Positions 1 through 6,547 are shown, counted from the first letter of the stretch. The stretch: DNA of 10,777 nt from JAHEEL01 sp034660035 (GCA_034660035.1 JAYEIJ010000113.1:1-10777), one strand, 5' to 3'. The notes: generated by a model not told the origin, from the sequence alone. Program-made: numbers and translations.

Positions 1-158
1 AGAACATCTACGCTTCGAGCGAGTGGGTTGGCCGGTCTGCCGGCCAGGCGTACCACGACGCCACAAGGTGGGTTGCCGAGAGCGGCAGCGATACGTCGGA
101 AACGGGCGGCGCTGACGACGATACGGATACCGATACCGCCGACGGGTCCGATGGGTGA
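1..158 (+). CDS. 3' end of an unidentified protein with acidic tail (5' truncated)
   Basis: Reading from base 3, an open frame runs in from the left edge and stops at TGA 156-158. The visible 51 residues begin NIYASSEWVGRSAGQAYHD and end in a low-complexity acidic tail rich in Asp, Thr, Ser and Gly (DDDTDTDTADGSDG). The tail is encoded by a short six-base-period repeat at about 116-137 (ACGGAT/ACCGAT units). The other two forward frames are also open for part of this stretch. I prefer this one because its composition is protein-like, its third positions are GC-rich, and it ends before the next gene with a normal 87-bp gap. I do not recognise the family and assign no function. Most of the gene lies outside the window. 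Confidence 0.5.
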   Translation, partial: NIYASSEWVGRSAGQAYHDATRWVAESGSDTSETGGADDDTDTDTADGSDG

Positions 159-234
159 TGCGGTTCGTGCACATAGATCATGGATGTGATCGGGCTTCAT
201 GCCTCAGCAGTGTGTCGTGCGACGATCGAGGTTC

Positions 235-240
235 GGAGGT
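235..240 (+). promoter_or_regulatory. Strong ribosome binding site for the potassium channel gene
   Basis: GGAGGT (continuing as GGAGGTGA) lies five bases before the ATG at 246 and is close to a full anti-16S match. It fixes the start of the channel gene and is the strongest Shine-Dalgarno sequence in the window. Confidence 0.8.
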
Positions 241-245
241 GATTC

Positions 246-626
246 ATGGCGGATGGCGGCAACGACAATTCGAACTACTGGGATAGCAACGGCGACAAGA
301 TCATCAGCGCGCTCGCGGTTGGCGTTCTTGCTCTCGGAACCGTGGTGTATCACCTGATCGAGGGCTGGAGTTGGGTCGATGCGTTCTATTTCAGTTCCAT
401 TGCTGTCACATCCGTGGGCTTCGGTGACTTCACTCCGACATCGGACGCATCGAAGCTTTTCACCGTGTTCTACATCTTCAGCGGCCTGACACTCATAGGT
501 CTGTGGCTCAGTATCCGTCTGAAGCACCGGGCGACGATCGTGGCCAAGAGGGTCAAGACCGGTTCGGTGTCCGAAACCCTCCAGAACATCGCAAACCCGG
601 ACCCGGACACACCCGACGGAGGGTGA
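246..626 (+). CDS. Minimal two-transmembrane potassium channel (Ion_trans_2 type)
   Basis: This 126-residue protein has the whole pore module of a KcsA-like channel and little else. It has a first membrane helix at about 18-37, a pore helix at about 44-54, a selectivity filter T55-S56-V57-G58-F59-G60-D61, and a second helix at about 70-90. A charged, partly disordered cytosolic tail ends in DPDTPDGG. Four copies would be expected to form a K+-selective pore in the cytoplasmic membrane. The filter departs from the classic TVGYGD in two places: Ser replaces the Thr that lines the inner ion site, and Phe replaces Tyr; both are tolerated in K+ channels. There is no RCK/TrkA gating domain and no voltage sensor. 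The start is fixed by GGAGGT at 235-240. It may share a transcript with the downstream ABC1 gene 65 bp away, although an inverted repeat separates them. Confidence 0.9.
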   Translation: MADGGNDNSNYWDSNGDKIISALAVGVLALGTVVYHLIEGWSWVDAFYFSSIAVTSVGFGDFTPTSDASKLFTVFYIFSGLTLIGLWLSIRLKHRATIVAKRVKTGSVSETLQNIANPDPDTPDGG

Positions 627-650
627 TCCGGTTCGGAGTCTGCGCCCCAC

Positions 651-678
651 CCCTATCTGGGTCCGACCGTCGATAGGG
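651..678 (+). repeat. Inverted repeat CCCTATC/GATAGGG between channel and ABC1 genes
   Basis: Perfect 7-base arms lie at 651-657 and 672-678 with a 14-base spacer. The spacer can itself form a GGT/ACC mini-stem at 660-668. The repeat ends 13 bases before the first possible start of the ABC1 gene. It could be a weak terminator of the channel gene, although no T-run follows, or a protein-binding site or leader hairpin of the ABC1 gene. The sequence alone does not decide. Confidence 0.4.
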
Positions 679-691
679 CGAAACGAAAGAG

Positions 692-2356
692 ATGGTGCGA
701 ACGATGACCGACGCCGCCAAAGCCAGACACACACTGCTGAAACACTCATCCAGGGTGGAGGAGGTCCTCCGCGTCCTCAGCGACTACGGATTCGCCTCAT
801 GGGTCCAGGGTGTTCCCGATGGCTACAAGACGTTCCTCAGCGGTTTAAGCAAGCCGGAACTCCTCGAGATGTCCGACGGCGAACGTCTCCGCATGGTGTG
901 TCTCGACCTCGGAGTGACGTTCATCAAACTCGGCCAGATCCTCAGCACACGCACCGACCTCGTCGGCCGGGAGGTCGCGGACGAACTCGCAGGACTCCAG
1001 GGCGACGTGCCGGCCGACCCGCCGGAGACGGTTCACGCGACGATCGAGTCGGAACTCGGCAAGCCCGTCGACGAACTGTTCGCCTCCTTCGAGGACGCCC
1101 CGCTCGGATCCGCGTCGATCGCTCAGGTGCACGCCGCCACGCTCACAGATGGCACGGGGGTCGTGCTCAAGGTGCAGCACCCGGGCGTCGAGGACAGGAT
1201 GAAGGAGGATTTCGACATCCTCGAGGCGCTGGCGGTGCTCGCCGAGACGCACGACACGGACCTCGCCTACTACCGCCCGGCGGCCATGGTCGGGCAACTG
1301 CGCCGGTCGATGCTCGCCGAAGCCGACTTCACGCAGGAAGTTCGGAACCTCAACCAGTTCCGCGCCAACTTCGCCGACGAGGACGACGTCGTCATCCCGG
1401 AACCGTTCACCGATCTGTGCACCCGCAAGGTGCTGACGATGTCCCGCATGCCGGGCGTGCCGCTCTCGTCGGTGATCGGCGATCTTGGCCCGGACGGCGA
1501 AGCGTTCATCCGACGGGGAGCCGACATCTACGTCGAGATGGTGTTCCGCGACGGACAGTTCCATGCCGATCCGCACCCGGGGAACATCTTCGTGCTCGAT
1601 GGGGGCAAGGTTGGCCTTCTCGACTTCGGCAGGGTGGGGCGCATCGACGATGGCCTCCAGGATGAGATCGACGACCTCGTGATCTCTTTCCTCATGCGTG
1701 ACGTCGATGCCGTCACCGACAGCGTCGTGAGGCTGTGTGACGCCCCACCGGATCTCGACCGGGCGGCGTTGAGCCGCGATGTCGGAGCGTGGCTCAACCA
1801 GTTCGGGTCGGCCGACGTCGGGACCGTGGACCTCCAGGCGCTGACGGACGAATCAGATGCGATCCTGCGCAGGCACCGCCTCTTCCTTCCCTCCGACGTC
1901 GCTCTGATGATGCGGACCCTCACCCAACTTCAGGGTCTCCTCACCGAGTCCGGGTATGACGTGTCGATATCCGAGGTGCTCCAACCGTATCAGTCGATGA
2001 TCGCGGCGAAGTCGTTCGCTCCTGAGCGGATGCTCCGTCAGGTCAAACGCACCGCCCGGAGCTGGGAACGGCTCATCGAAACGGTGCCCGACGATATCAC
2101 GGCGATCCTCGAAGGGATCAGGAGGGGCAGGCTCGAGGTACCACTCACGATCGAGGGACTCGACAAGAACGTGAACCGGATCGTCTATGCGGCCCTCGCC
2201 GCGGCTCTGTTCACCGGGTCGTCACGCCTGTGGGTGGCCAAAGTGCCGCCCCGTGTGGGCGAAACTTCGATTCCCGGAGCCATCGGTAGCCTGACCGCAG
2301 GAGCGTTCGCGTTCTGGCTGCTCAGGTCGGCGAAGCGAGACGGCGGTATCGGATGA
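692..2356 (+). CDS. ABC1/UbiB-family atypical kinase-like protein with C-terminal membrane anchor
   Basis: This 554-residue protein belongs to the ABC1/UbiB/COQ8 protein-kinase-like family. Members support quinone or isoprenoid-lipid metabolism through ATP-dependent activity, mostly without known protein substrates. Family landmarks appear in order: the KxGQ motif as K79-L-G-Q82 in FIKLGQILSTR; the alanine-rich nucleotide loop as PLGSASIAQVHAA (137-149); the ATP-lysine in VVLKVQHPG (K160); E216 in the DFTQEV helix; the catalytic loop HADPHPGN (291-298, D293 and N298); and the metal-binding DFG at 311-313. Two hydrophobic C-terminal segments (about 497-515 and 527-545) suggest a membrane anchor, as in many family members. 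Length is normal. The start is uncertain: ATG 692 is followed by in-frame ATG 704, which gives an N-terminus of MTDAAKARH; AAAGAG at 686-691 is too close to the first and somewhat far from the second. No ubiquinone or menaquinone gene is nearby, so the pathway is unproven. Confidence 0.93.
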   Translation: MVRTMTDAAKARHTLLKHSSRVEEVLRVLSDYGFASWVQGVPDGYKTFLSGLSKPELLEMSDGERLRMVCLDLGVTFIKLGQILSTRTDLVGREVADELAGLQGDVPADPPETVHATIESELGKPVDELFASFEDAPLGSASIAQVHAATLTDGTGVVLKVQHPGVEDRMKEDFDILEALAVLAETHDTDLAYYRPAAMVGQLRRSMLAEADFTQEVRNLNQFRANFADEDDVVIPEPFTDLCTRKVLTMSRMPGVPLSSVIGDLGPDGEAFIRRGADIYVEMVFRDGQFHADPHPGNIFVLDGGKVGLLDFGRVGRIDDGLQDEIDDLVISFLMRDVDAVTDSVVRLCDAPPDLDRAALSRDVGAWLNQFGSADVGTVDLQALTDESDAILRRHRLFLPSDVALMMRTLTQLQGLLTESGYDVSISEVLQPYQSMIAAKSFAPERMLRQVKRTARSWERLIETVPDDITAILEGIRRGRLEVPLTIEGLDKNVNRIVYAALAAALFTGSSRLWVAKVPPRVGETSIPGAIGSLTAGAFAFWLLRSAKRDGGIG

Positions 2357-2415
2357 CGAGCCGGGGCGAGGCCGTGAACGTGAACCTGTCTGGAAATCGA
2401 ACAAGCGCATAGCCC

Positions 2416-2440
2416 GGCATGCCTCTGCTGGAGCCATGCC
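2416..2440 (+). repeat. Hairpin masking the RBS of the decayed gene (or ABC1 terminator)
   Basis: GGCATG (2416-2421) pairs with CATGCC (2435-2440). After one mismatch the stem continues with CTC (2423-2425) pairing GAG (2431-2433), a U-G pair, and a GCU loop. The GGAG at 2430-2433, the only plausible Shine-Dalgarno for the ATG at 2441, is inside this stem, and the stem ends at the base before the start codon. It could instead act as a terminator for the ABC1 gene 60 bp upstream, but no T-run follows. Confidence 0.4.
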
Positions 2441-2743
2441 ATGAGCATTCGAGAAATCGCAGCGAACGCAACGGCCCGCACCGCCGATCGCTTCACCCCA
2501 CTCACCAACAGTCCCTCGGCGCCGCTCAAGACTCGAGCCCTGTTCGATTCGTTCGGCCCATCGCTCATGCCCCGCGCCACGATGCATTAGGGAATGGCGG
2601 CCGGGTTGTCGATTCTCGCCGCCGCCATAGGAACCGGCACCGCGAACTCGCTCCTGGCAACGCCAACAAGGCCTTGGAATCTGCTACGGCATTGCTCTTA
2701 CAAAGAGAAGACGTATGGCGTAGAGTATGCGTGCCTTCTCTAA
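2441..2743 (+). pseudogene. Decayed N-terminal remnant, probably Abhydrolase_9-type membrane protein
   Basis: An ATG at 2441, with GGAG seven bases upstream, opens a 49-codon frame ending at TAG 2588-2590. The same frame continues open to TAA 2741-2743. Read through the amber, residues 37-85 give FDSFGPSLMPRATMH, then stop, then GMAAGLSILAAAIGTGTANS and a short hydrophobic run. This resembles the start of the actinobacterial Abhydrolase_9 N-terminal membrane domain, in which a PSLLPR motif is followed a few residues later by QG and a glycine-rich helix. The TAG stands where Gln (CAG) is expected, a single C-to-T change. Similarity fades near base 2670 and the rest of such a protein (several hundred residues) is absent. 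I infer a truncated, inactivated gene. The family name is from memory of the motif, without a search; a genuine 49-residue protein is the alternative. This entry accounts for most of the 404-bp gap before fic. Confidence 0.45.
2697..2726 (+). promoter_or_regulatory. Possible fic promoter
   Basis: CTTACA (2697-2702) and TAGAGT (2721-2726), 18 bases apart, each match four of six sigma-70-type consensus positions. They lie in a locally AT-richer stretch that begins where the upstream remnant fades, 34 bases before the fic start. The matches are modest and the call is tentative. Confidence 0.22.
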
Positions 2744-2760
2744 GTAAGTGAATTACGGAC

Positions 2761-3891
2761 ATGTTGTTTGCTACTCCACCGCTGGATGATCGTGAGCTCG
2801 AGGTGATTGGCTCGATCGACGAGACGCGAGAACGCTTGCGTGTCATGCTGCGCGAGCCGCGCCGGTGGTACGGCCCGCTGCGGCGAACGGCCTTCGCTCG
2901 CAACGTGCAGGCCTCCAACTCGATTGAGGGGCACAACGTAAGCCTCGATGACGCTGCAGCTGCGATTGACGGGCGAGAGTCGTTGGAGGCCTCGGACGAG
3001 GACTGGAACGCGGTGCACAACTACTGGGATGCGATGACGTACATCATCCAACTCGCCGACGACCCCCATTTCAAGTACAGCAAGGCTTTGGTCAGGAGCC
3101 TGCACTTCATGATGATGCGTCACGATCTAACCGCCATGCCGGGCCTGTACCGACCTGGTGAGGTATTCGTGTGGAGTACCGGTGAGCGGGAGGTCGTCTA
3201 CGAGGGCCCCGACCCGGTCGAAGTGCCGGCCCTGGTCGAGGAACTTGTCGTCGAACTCAACCAAGATGTCGGTGCCCAGCCAGCGATGGTCCGTGCGGCG
3301 ATGGCGCACCTCAATCTGGTGATGGTCCATCCCTTCAAGGATGGCAATGGTCGAATGGCGCGGGCCCTCCAGACATTGGTGCTTGCTCGCGAGCGCATCC
3401 TCGCCCCGCAGTTCTCCAGCATCGAGGAGTACCTCGGCCGCAACACCCCCGTCTACTACGACGTGCTCGCCGAAGTCGGGGGCGGGAGTTGGAATCCGGA
3501 GCGGGATGCTCGAGCTTGGATTCGGTTCGTACTGGTGGCCCACTACCGGCAGGCTCATACTCTGGGTCGGCGGATCCGGGAGTCGGATCGACTCTGGGAG
3601 GCCATCGACGGCGAACGGCAGGGGACCGGCCTGAGCGAACGAACGATGGGATCCCTCTACAACGCCGCCGTCGGCCTCCGGGTTCGGCGACCCGACCACA
3701 TCGAATACGCCGACGTGAGCGAACGGGTCGCCACCTCCGACCTGAAGAAGCTCGTCGAGACCGGACTCCTTCGAGCCGTTGGCGATCGGCGCGGCCGCTA
3801 CTACGTGGCGAGTGAGCGTCTGCAGGACCTCAACCGGCGAATCCAGGAGGAACGGAGGCCGATCCCGGACCCGTTTGCCGACACGGACTGA
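2761..3891 (+). CDS. Class II Fic-domain protein (AMP-transferase) with C-terminal winged helix
   Basis: Fic enzymes usually transfer AMP from ATP to Ser, Thr or Tyr hydroxyls of target proteins. The 376 residues contain a Fic_N-like N-terminal helical part (about 1-100), then the Fic core with a target-binding flap near 135-160 (VVYEGPDPVEVPALVEEL) and the intact motif HPFKDGNGRMAR (190-201; catalytic H190). An inhibitory motif of the [S/T]xxxE[G/N] type lies N-terminal to the core, S52-N-S-I-E56-G57. This is the class II arrangement, in which the glutamate blocks the ATP gamma-phosphate and the enzyme restrains itself. A winged-helix-like region at about 310-350 (ATSDLKKLVETGLLRAVGDR) may bind DNA or a partner. 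No separate FicA-type antitoxin gene is adjacent, which agrees with the built-in inhibitor. The RBS upstream of ATG 2761 is weak. Targets cannot be told from sequence; the gene could be regulatory or part of an accessory region, given the decayed gene before it. Confidence 0.93.
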   Translation: MLFATPPLDDRELEVIGSIDETRERLRVMLREPRRWYGPLRRTAFARNVQASNSIEGHNVSLDDAAAAIDGRESLEASDEDWNAVHNYWDAMTYIIQLADDPHFKYSKALVRSLHFMMMRHDLTAMPGLYRPGEVFVWSTGEREVVYEGPDPVEVPALVEELVVELNQDVGAQPAMVRAAMAHLNLVMVHPFKDGNGRMARALQTLVLARERILAPQFSSIEEYLGRNTPVYYDVLAEVGGGSWNPERDARAWIRFVLVAHYRQAHTLGRRIRESDRLWEAIDGERQGTGLSERTMGSLYNAAVGLRVRRPDHIEYADVSERVATSDLKKLVETGLLRAVGDRRGRYYVASERLQDLNRRIQEERRPIPDPFADTD

Positions 3892-3923
3892 GACCGCACC
3901 GTTGACGCTGTTCGGACATGGGC

Positions 3924-3938
3924 CGCGGCTGGGCCGCG
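3924..3938. terminator. GC hairpin between convergent fic and PAP2 genes (weak terminator candidate)
   Basis: CGCGGC (3924-3929) and GCCGCG (3933-3938) form a perfect six-pair stem with a three-base loop, in the 108-bp gap between the stop codons of two convergent genes. No T-run follows on either strand, so it is only a candidate for bidirectional termination. Confidence 0.3.
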
Positions 3939-3999
3939 AGGGTTCGAGCCCGGATGTCATCGAAGTCCACCACGAGAATCGCCCGGACGAAGCGAGCCC

Positions 4000-4611
4000 T
4001 CAACTCCCGTCGCTGTACAGGCGGCGACTGACGAGTGTGACCAGCCGAGCAGCGATGCGGCCGACGACCCAGCCGACGGCGACGTCGCCCGGGTAGTGGA
4101 CACCGGTGTAGACGCGGGAGAACGCAACGGCGCCGGCGACGGTGTTGATTGGGATGTCGATCGCCGGGAGACGCTTTCCCATCACACCCGAGAATGCAGC
4201 GGCCGACGCGCTGTGGCCCGATGGGAACGACGACGATGAAGGGTGTTTGAGAGCTCGGCTCTTGGGTACTGTCGTCGTGGGGCGGCGCCGGTGTGCGATC
4301 CCCTTTGCCGCAATGTTGACAGTGGCGGAGGAGAGCGCCACGGCGGTGAGCGCCTCGAGCACTGCACGTCGTGACTGCTTGCCGCCGGCCAGCCCTACTA
4401 CTGCGGATATCGCGATCCACAGACGCGAATACGACGCGGCAACCGACAATGGCGGCAGCAGGGTATCTCCCACATTGGAGTCCCATCCAGCAATGTGGGT
4501 GAATACCCGTTCGTCTGCCCTCTGCAGTCCGTCGAGCAGCGTGCGCATGGCTCCGTCCTGGTCGGGGGGAGGCACCGACGGCACCTGTGTCGAGGTACTG
4601 GTTTCGCTCAT
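4000..4611 (-). CDS. PAP2-family membrane phosphatase
   Basis: A 203-residue integral membrane phosphatase of the PAP2 (phosphatidate phosphatase type 2/haloperoxidase) superfamily. All three active-site blocks are intact: KX6RP as K103...R110-P111 (KGIAHRRRP), PSGH at 130-133, and SRX5HX3D as S165-R166...H172...D176 (SRVYTGVHYPGD). The last histidine is the phosphoryl acceptor and H133 helps catalysis. Hydrophobic segments near 50-75, 84-102, 134-145, 155-170 and 174-195 fit a compact multi-helix protein. The first 20 residues are polar and Pro/Ser-rich. Likely substrates are phosphatidate, lysophosphatidate or prenyl pyrophosphates, which the motifs do not distinguish. Its ATG overlaps the stop of the upstream lipid kinase by four bases, so translation is probably coupled. 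In a cell, a kinase making a lipid phosphate and a phosphatase removing it would form a cycle. Confidence 0.93.
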   Translation of the reverse strand: MSETSTSTQVPSVPPPDQDGAMRTLLDGLQRADERVFTHIAGWDSNVGDTLLPPLSVAASYSRLWIAISAVVGLAGGKQSRRAVLEALTAVALSSATVNIAAKGIAHRRRPTTTVPKSRALKHPSSSSFPSGHSASAAAFSGVMGKRLPAIDIPINTVAGAVAFSRVYTGVHYPGDVAVGWVVGRIAARLVTLVSRRLYSDGS

Positions 4612-5741
4612 CTTTGGAGGGATTCTCCACGCGCTTCATTCGGATCCGGCCCGATCGCCGCAACATCGAACAGTCGCGCTGCGATCACCTCACCAGGTGG
4701 GAGATATCCGGGTCGCACACCCGCGGGTACCAGCACTCGGAGACCTCGGTGACGGATCCTTATGTTGAGCGGCGATGCGAATCTCAGCGCTTCGCCGTCC
4801 ACGCCGGTCAAGACCACCGGGTCGTCGGTCTCGATCCGAAGATGGTCGTCCTCCCACTCGTGCCACCCTGCCAGGTCTCCGAGCGTGATCCTGGTCACGG
4901 TGTCCGGGTCGGGGAGGCTGGTAGCCGCCGCAATGCCAAGCACGCCGGCGTCCATTCGCGTTCGCCTTCCATAATCCGGCGGACCCGCAAATGAGTACCG
5001 GTTGTTCGAAATGAGCACCATCGGAACGCGGCTGAATCGCTCACCGTGGGGACCCTTCATGTCATGGAGCCCCTCGATCATGGTCGGATCCGCAGCAGCC
5101 TCGGTCAGCACCGTCGCGATTGTGCGCACCTTCTCGCCGCGATACTCGTCCCTGTGCACGGCTGCTGCATACACGCCGAGGCTGACGTTGTTGAGAAACA
5201 CGCGATCCCCAACAGTTCCGTAGTCGATCCTGAGTTCGTCTCCGTTGACGAGGGCATCGAGCGCCGCCAGGGGATCGTCGCGATTCAGGCCCAAGTCGAG
5301 AGCGAAGTGGTTTCGGGTGCCGACCGGCACACAGAAGAAGGGAACGTCTCGCTCGGTTGCCACTCCCGCGACGAGCCCCAGTGATCCGTCCCCACCGGCC
5401 ATGCCGATCGCGTCCGCCCCGTTGTCGATCGCCTCGTGAGCCAACTGCGTCAAGTCATCCCCGGGCTCGAGGAGAATCGTGCGGATTCCCCGCGACTCCG
5501 CGCGCGCCACGAGTCCAAACGCCTCGGCTTTGCCACCGCCACTCCATCGATTGACGATCAGAGTCGGGTTCTTCACACGCGATCGCCTTCGGACGTAGGG
5601 TTCCACATGAGCAAGCAGCGACAACAATTTCCGTCTCCAGAACCACACGGAGACGGCGGCTCCGAGGACCATGGCAATCAGTGCCCGACGGCGTTGCACC
5701 CTGTTCGGAGTCCGTGTTCTCGGTTCTCTGTGGTCACTCAC
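4608..5741 (-). CDS. Diacylglycerol kinase-catalytic-domain (YegS/DagK-like) lipid kinase
   Basis: This 377-residue protein has the DAGK catalytic fold, which phosphorylates diacylglycerol or related lipids with ATP. A basic start and a hydrophobic segment at about 19-35 (ALIAMVLGAAVSVWFW) suggest a membrane anchor. The catalytic domain begins at NPTLIVNRWSGGGKA (58-72), has the nucleotide-binding GGDGS at 116-120 and PVGTRNHFALDLG at 139-151, and a second domain with LISNNRYSFAG (243-253) and GVDGEA (313-318), where the Asp-Gly-Glu is the usual catalytic or metal region. The start is GTG at 5741-5739, supported by AGAGGG at 5753-5748, six bases upstream. Its stop overlaps the ATG of the PAP2 gene (ATGA). 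Fused PAP2-DAGK proteins are known in actinobacteria; here the two are separate and in the opposite order. It is divergent from a lipoprotein gene across 142 bp. The substrate is inferred from the family. Confidence 0.92.
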   Translation of the reverse strand: MSDHREPRTRTPNRVQRRRALIAMVLGAAVSVWFWRRKLLSLLAHVEPYVRRRSRVKNPTLIVNRWSGGGKAEAFGLVARAESRGIRTILLEPGDDLTQLAHEAIDNGADAIGMAGGDGSLGLVAGVATERDVPFFCVPVGTRNHFALDLGLNRDDPLAALDALVNGDELRIDYGTVGDRVFLNNVSLGVYAAAVHRDEYRGEKVRTIATVLTEAAADPTMIEGLHDMKGPHGERFSRVPMVLISNNRYSFAGPPDYGRRTRMDAGVLGIAAATSLPDPDTVTRITLGDLAGWHEWEDDHLRIETDDPVVLTGVDGEALRFASPLNIRIRHRGLRVLVPAGVRPGYLPPGEVIAARLFDVAAIGPDPNEARGESLQR

Positions 5742-5806
5742 GGTTGGCCCTCTGCATCGGTGGGGTCGGTCGGGGGCGAACCGCCACCATGCCGATCCCC
5801 GGTTGC

Positions 5807-5812
5807 ATCATA
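5807..5812 (-). promoter_or_regulatory. Possible -10 element for the lipid kinase/PAP2 pair
   Basis: On the minus strand, TATGAT at 5812-5807 matches five of six -10 positions and lies 66 bases upstream of the GTG start, inside the divergent interval. No convincing -35 hexamer is present at normal spacing, so the promoter call is weak. Confidence 0.22.
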
Positions 5813-5883
5813 TCCCACCCATGGTCGCGTACGTTTGAGATTCGAACCCCTGGGGAGTGGGGGCATGAGGAGATGGGGAGTCC

Positions 5884-6456
5884 ATGAAACGGTTTGCAGT
5901 TGGTTTTGTCGCGTTGGCGCTGGTTCTCACAGCGTGCGGGTCGTCATCGGAGAGTGAGCCAGAAGCGTCCGTGGGAGACGACATTGAGGACGCTACGGGT
6001 GTCGATGACGTGGAGGTCGACCTTGACTCAATCGAGGTGTCGATGGAAACGGACGAAGGCACCGTAACCGGTAGCTTGTCAGAGCTTCCCGACAATTTCG
6101 CAGATTTCCCGATGCCTCTCCCTGAAGGATTCGTCGTTGAGACCGCCATGAATTCCCCGGGCGGATCGGCGGTCATGGTCGCATATCCTGAGAGCGATTT
6201 CGACAGCATCGTGGACGAGATCGAGACCTGGACGTCCAGCGAGTCAGACGAATGGGCCGTGAAGGTTCAAGACTTGGAGATGGCCGACGGTACGTTGATG
6301 CGGAAGACCGCATTCGTTGGTGGTGAAGGCCTCTTCGTCGCCGGTGTCCAGGACTGCTACAGCCGCGAGTTGGTGGCTGGGAGGATTTCATGCCGGTCAC
6401 CGTTCACGGAGCAATCCATATTGGCTTGCCGAGAAGAAGCCATTGCTCAGTGCTGA
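5884..6456 (+). CDS. Secreted lipoprotein with cysteine-rich C-terminus, function unknown
   Basis: The 190-residue product starts MKRFAVGFVALALVLTACGS, a short basic N-region, hydrophobic core and lipobox L15-T-A-C18. It should be exported and lipid-anchored through C18. Mature residues 19-60 are strongly acidic and Ser/Glu/Asp-rich (a linker), followed by a compact region (about 62-150) with FPMPLPEGFVVETA and an alternating beta-like pattern reminiscent of small actinobacterial surface lipoproteins. The last 35 residues hold four cysteines (C158, C170, C182, C190, the last at the very end), enough for two disulfides outside the membrane. I do not recognise a named domain. GAGGAG at 5867-5872 and GGGGAG at 5875-5880 precede the ATG; neither spacing is ideal. 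It is divergent from the lipid kinase gene and convergent with tetR. The function is unknown; binding or envelope sensing are only possibilities. Confidence 0.82.
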   Translation: MKRFAVGFVALALVLTACGSSSESEPEASVGDDIEDATGVDDVEVDLDSIEVSMETDEGTVTGSLSELPDNFADFPMPLPEGFVVETAMNSPGGSAVMVAYPESDFDSIVDEIETWTSSESDEWAVKVQDLEMADGTLMRKTAFVGGEGLFVAGVQDCYSRELVAGRISCRSPFTEQSILACREEAIAQC

Positions 6457-6496
6457 AGCGCCGTGGGTTTGATGAAGACCAGAGCCTCCGCGCTTC
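6455..6496. terminator. Inverted repeat between convergent lipoprotein and tetR genes
   Basis: GAAGCGC (6455-6461, overlapping the lipoprotein stop codon) is the perfect complement of GCGCTTC (6490-6496), with a 28-base loop that can form a small GGT/ACC inner stem. It lies in the 91-bp gap between two converging genes, where a bidirectional terminator would be expected. The long loop and lack of a T-run make it doubtful. Confidence 0.22.
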
Positions 6497-6547
6497 CCAG
6501 GATGATTCATTCCGATGTATCAACGCGGTGAAGTACTGTCGCGCGAC

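Noticed and set aside
176..191. GATCA/TGATC inverted repeat upstream of the channel gene
   Set aside because: Five-base arms are expected by chance at this length, and no promoter element is convincingly placed around it.
845..1665. Long overlapping frames on both strands inside the ABC1 gene
   Set aside because: Both are shadows of a gene with intact KxGQ, HADPHPGN and DFG motifs.
2670..2760. AT-richer stretch before fic considered as an insertion-sequence end or attachment site
   Set aside because: No terminal inverted repeat, target-site duplication or transposase fragment can be seen; only a base-composition change is supported.
3939..3953. AGGGTTCGAGCCCGG resembles a tRNA T-arm, which would suggest a tRNA remnant or attachment site
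   Set aside because: The T-stem fails after two pairs around the TTCGAGC loop and no acceptor, anticodon or D-arm is found nearby. No integrase or flanking duplicate is visible.
3127..3960. Long minus-strand open frame antisense to fic (277 codons)
   Set aside because: It overlaps a gene with an intact Fic motif almost completely. Its translation has low-complexity composition and no recognisable domain, typical of antisense frames in GC-rich DNA.
3830..4666. Minus-strand frame of 278 codons over the PAP2 gene
   Set aside because: Arg/His-rich translation with no motif, whereas the overlapping frame has all three PAP2 active-site blocks.
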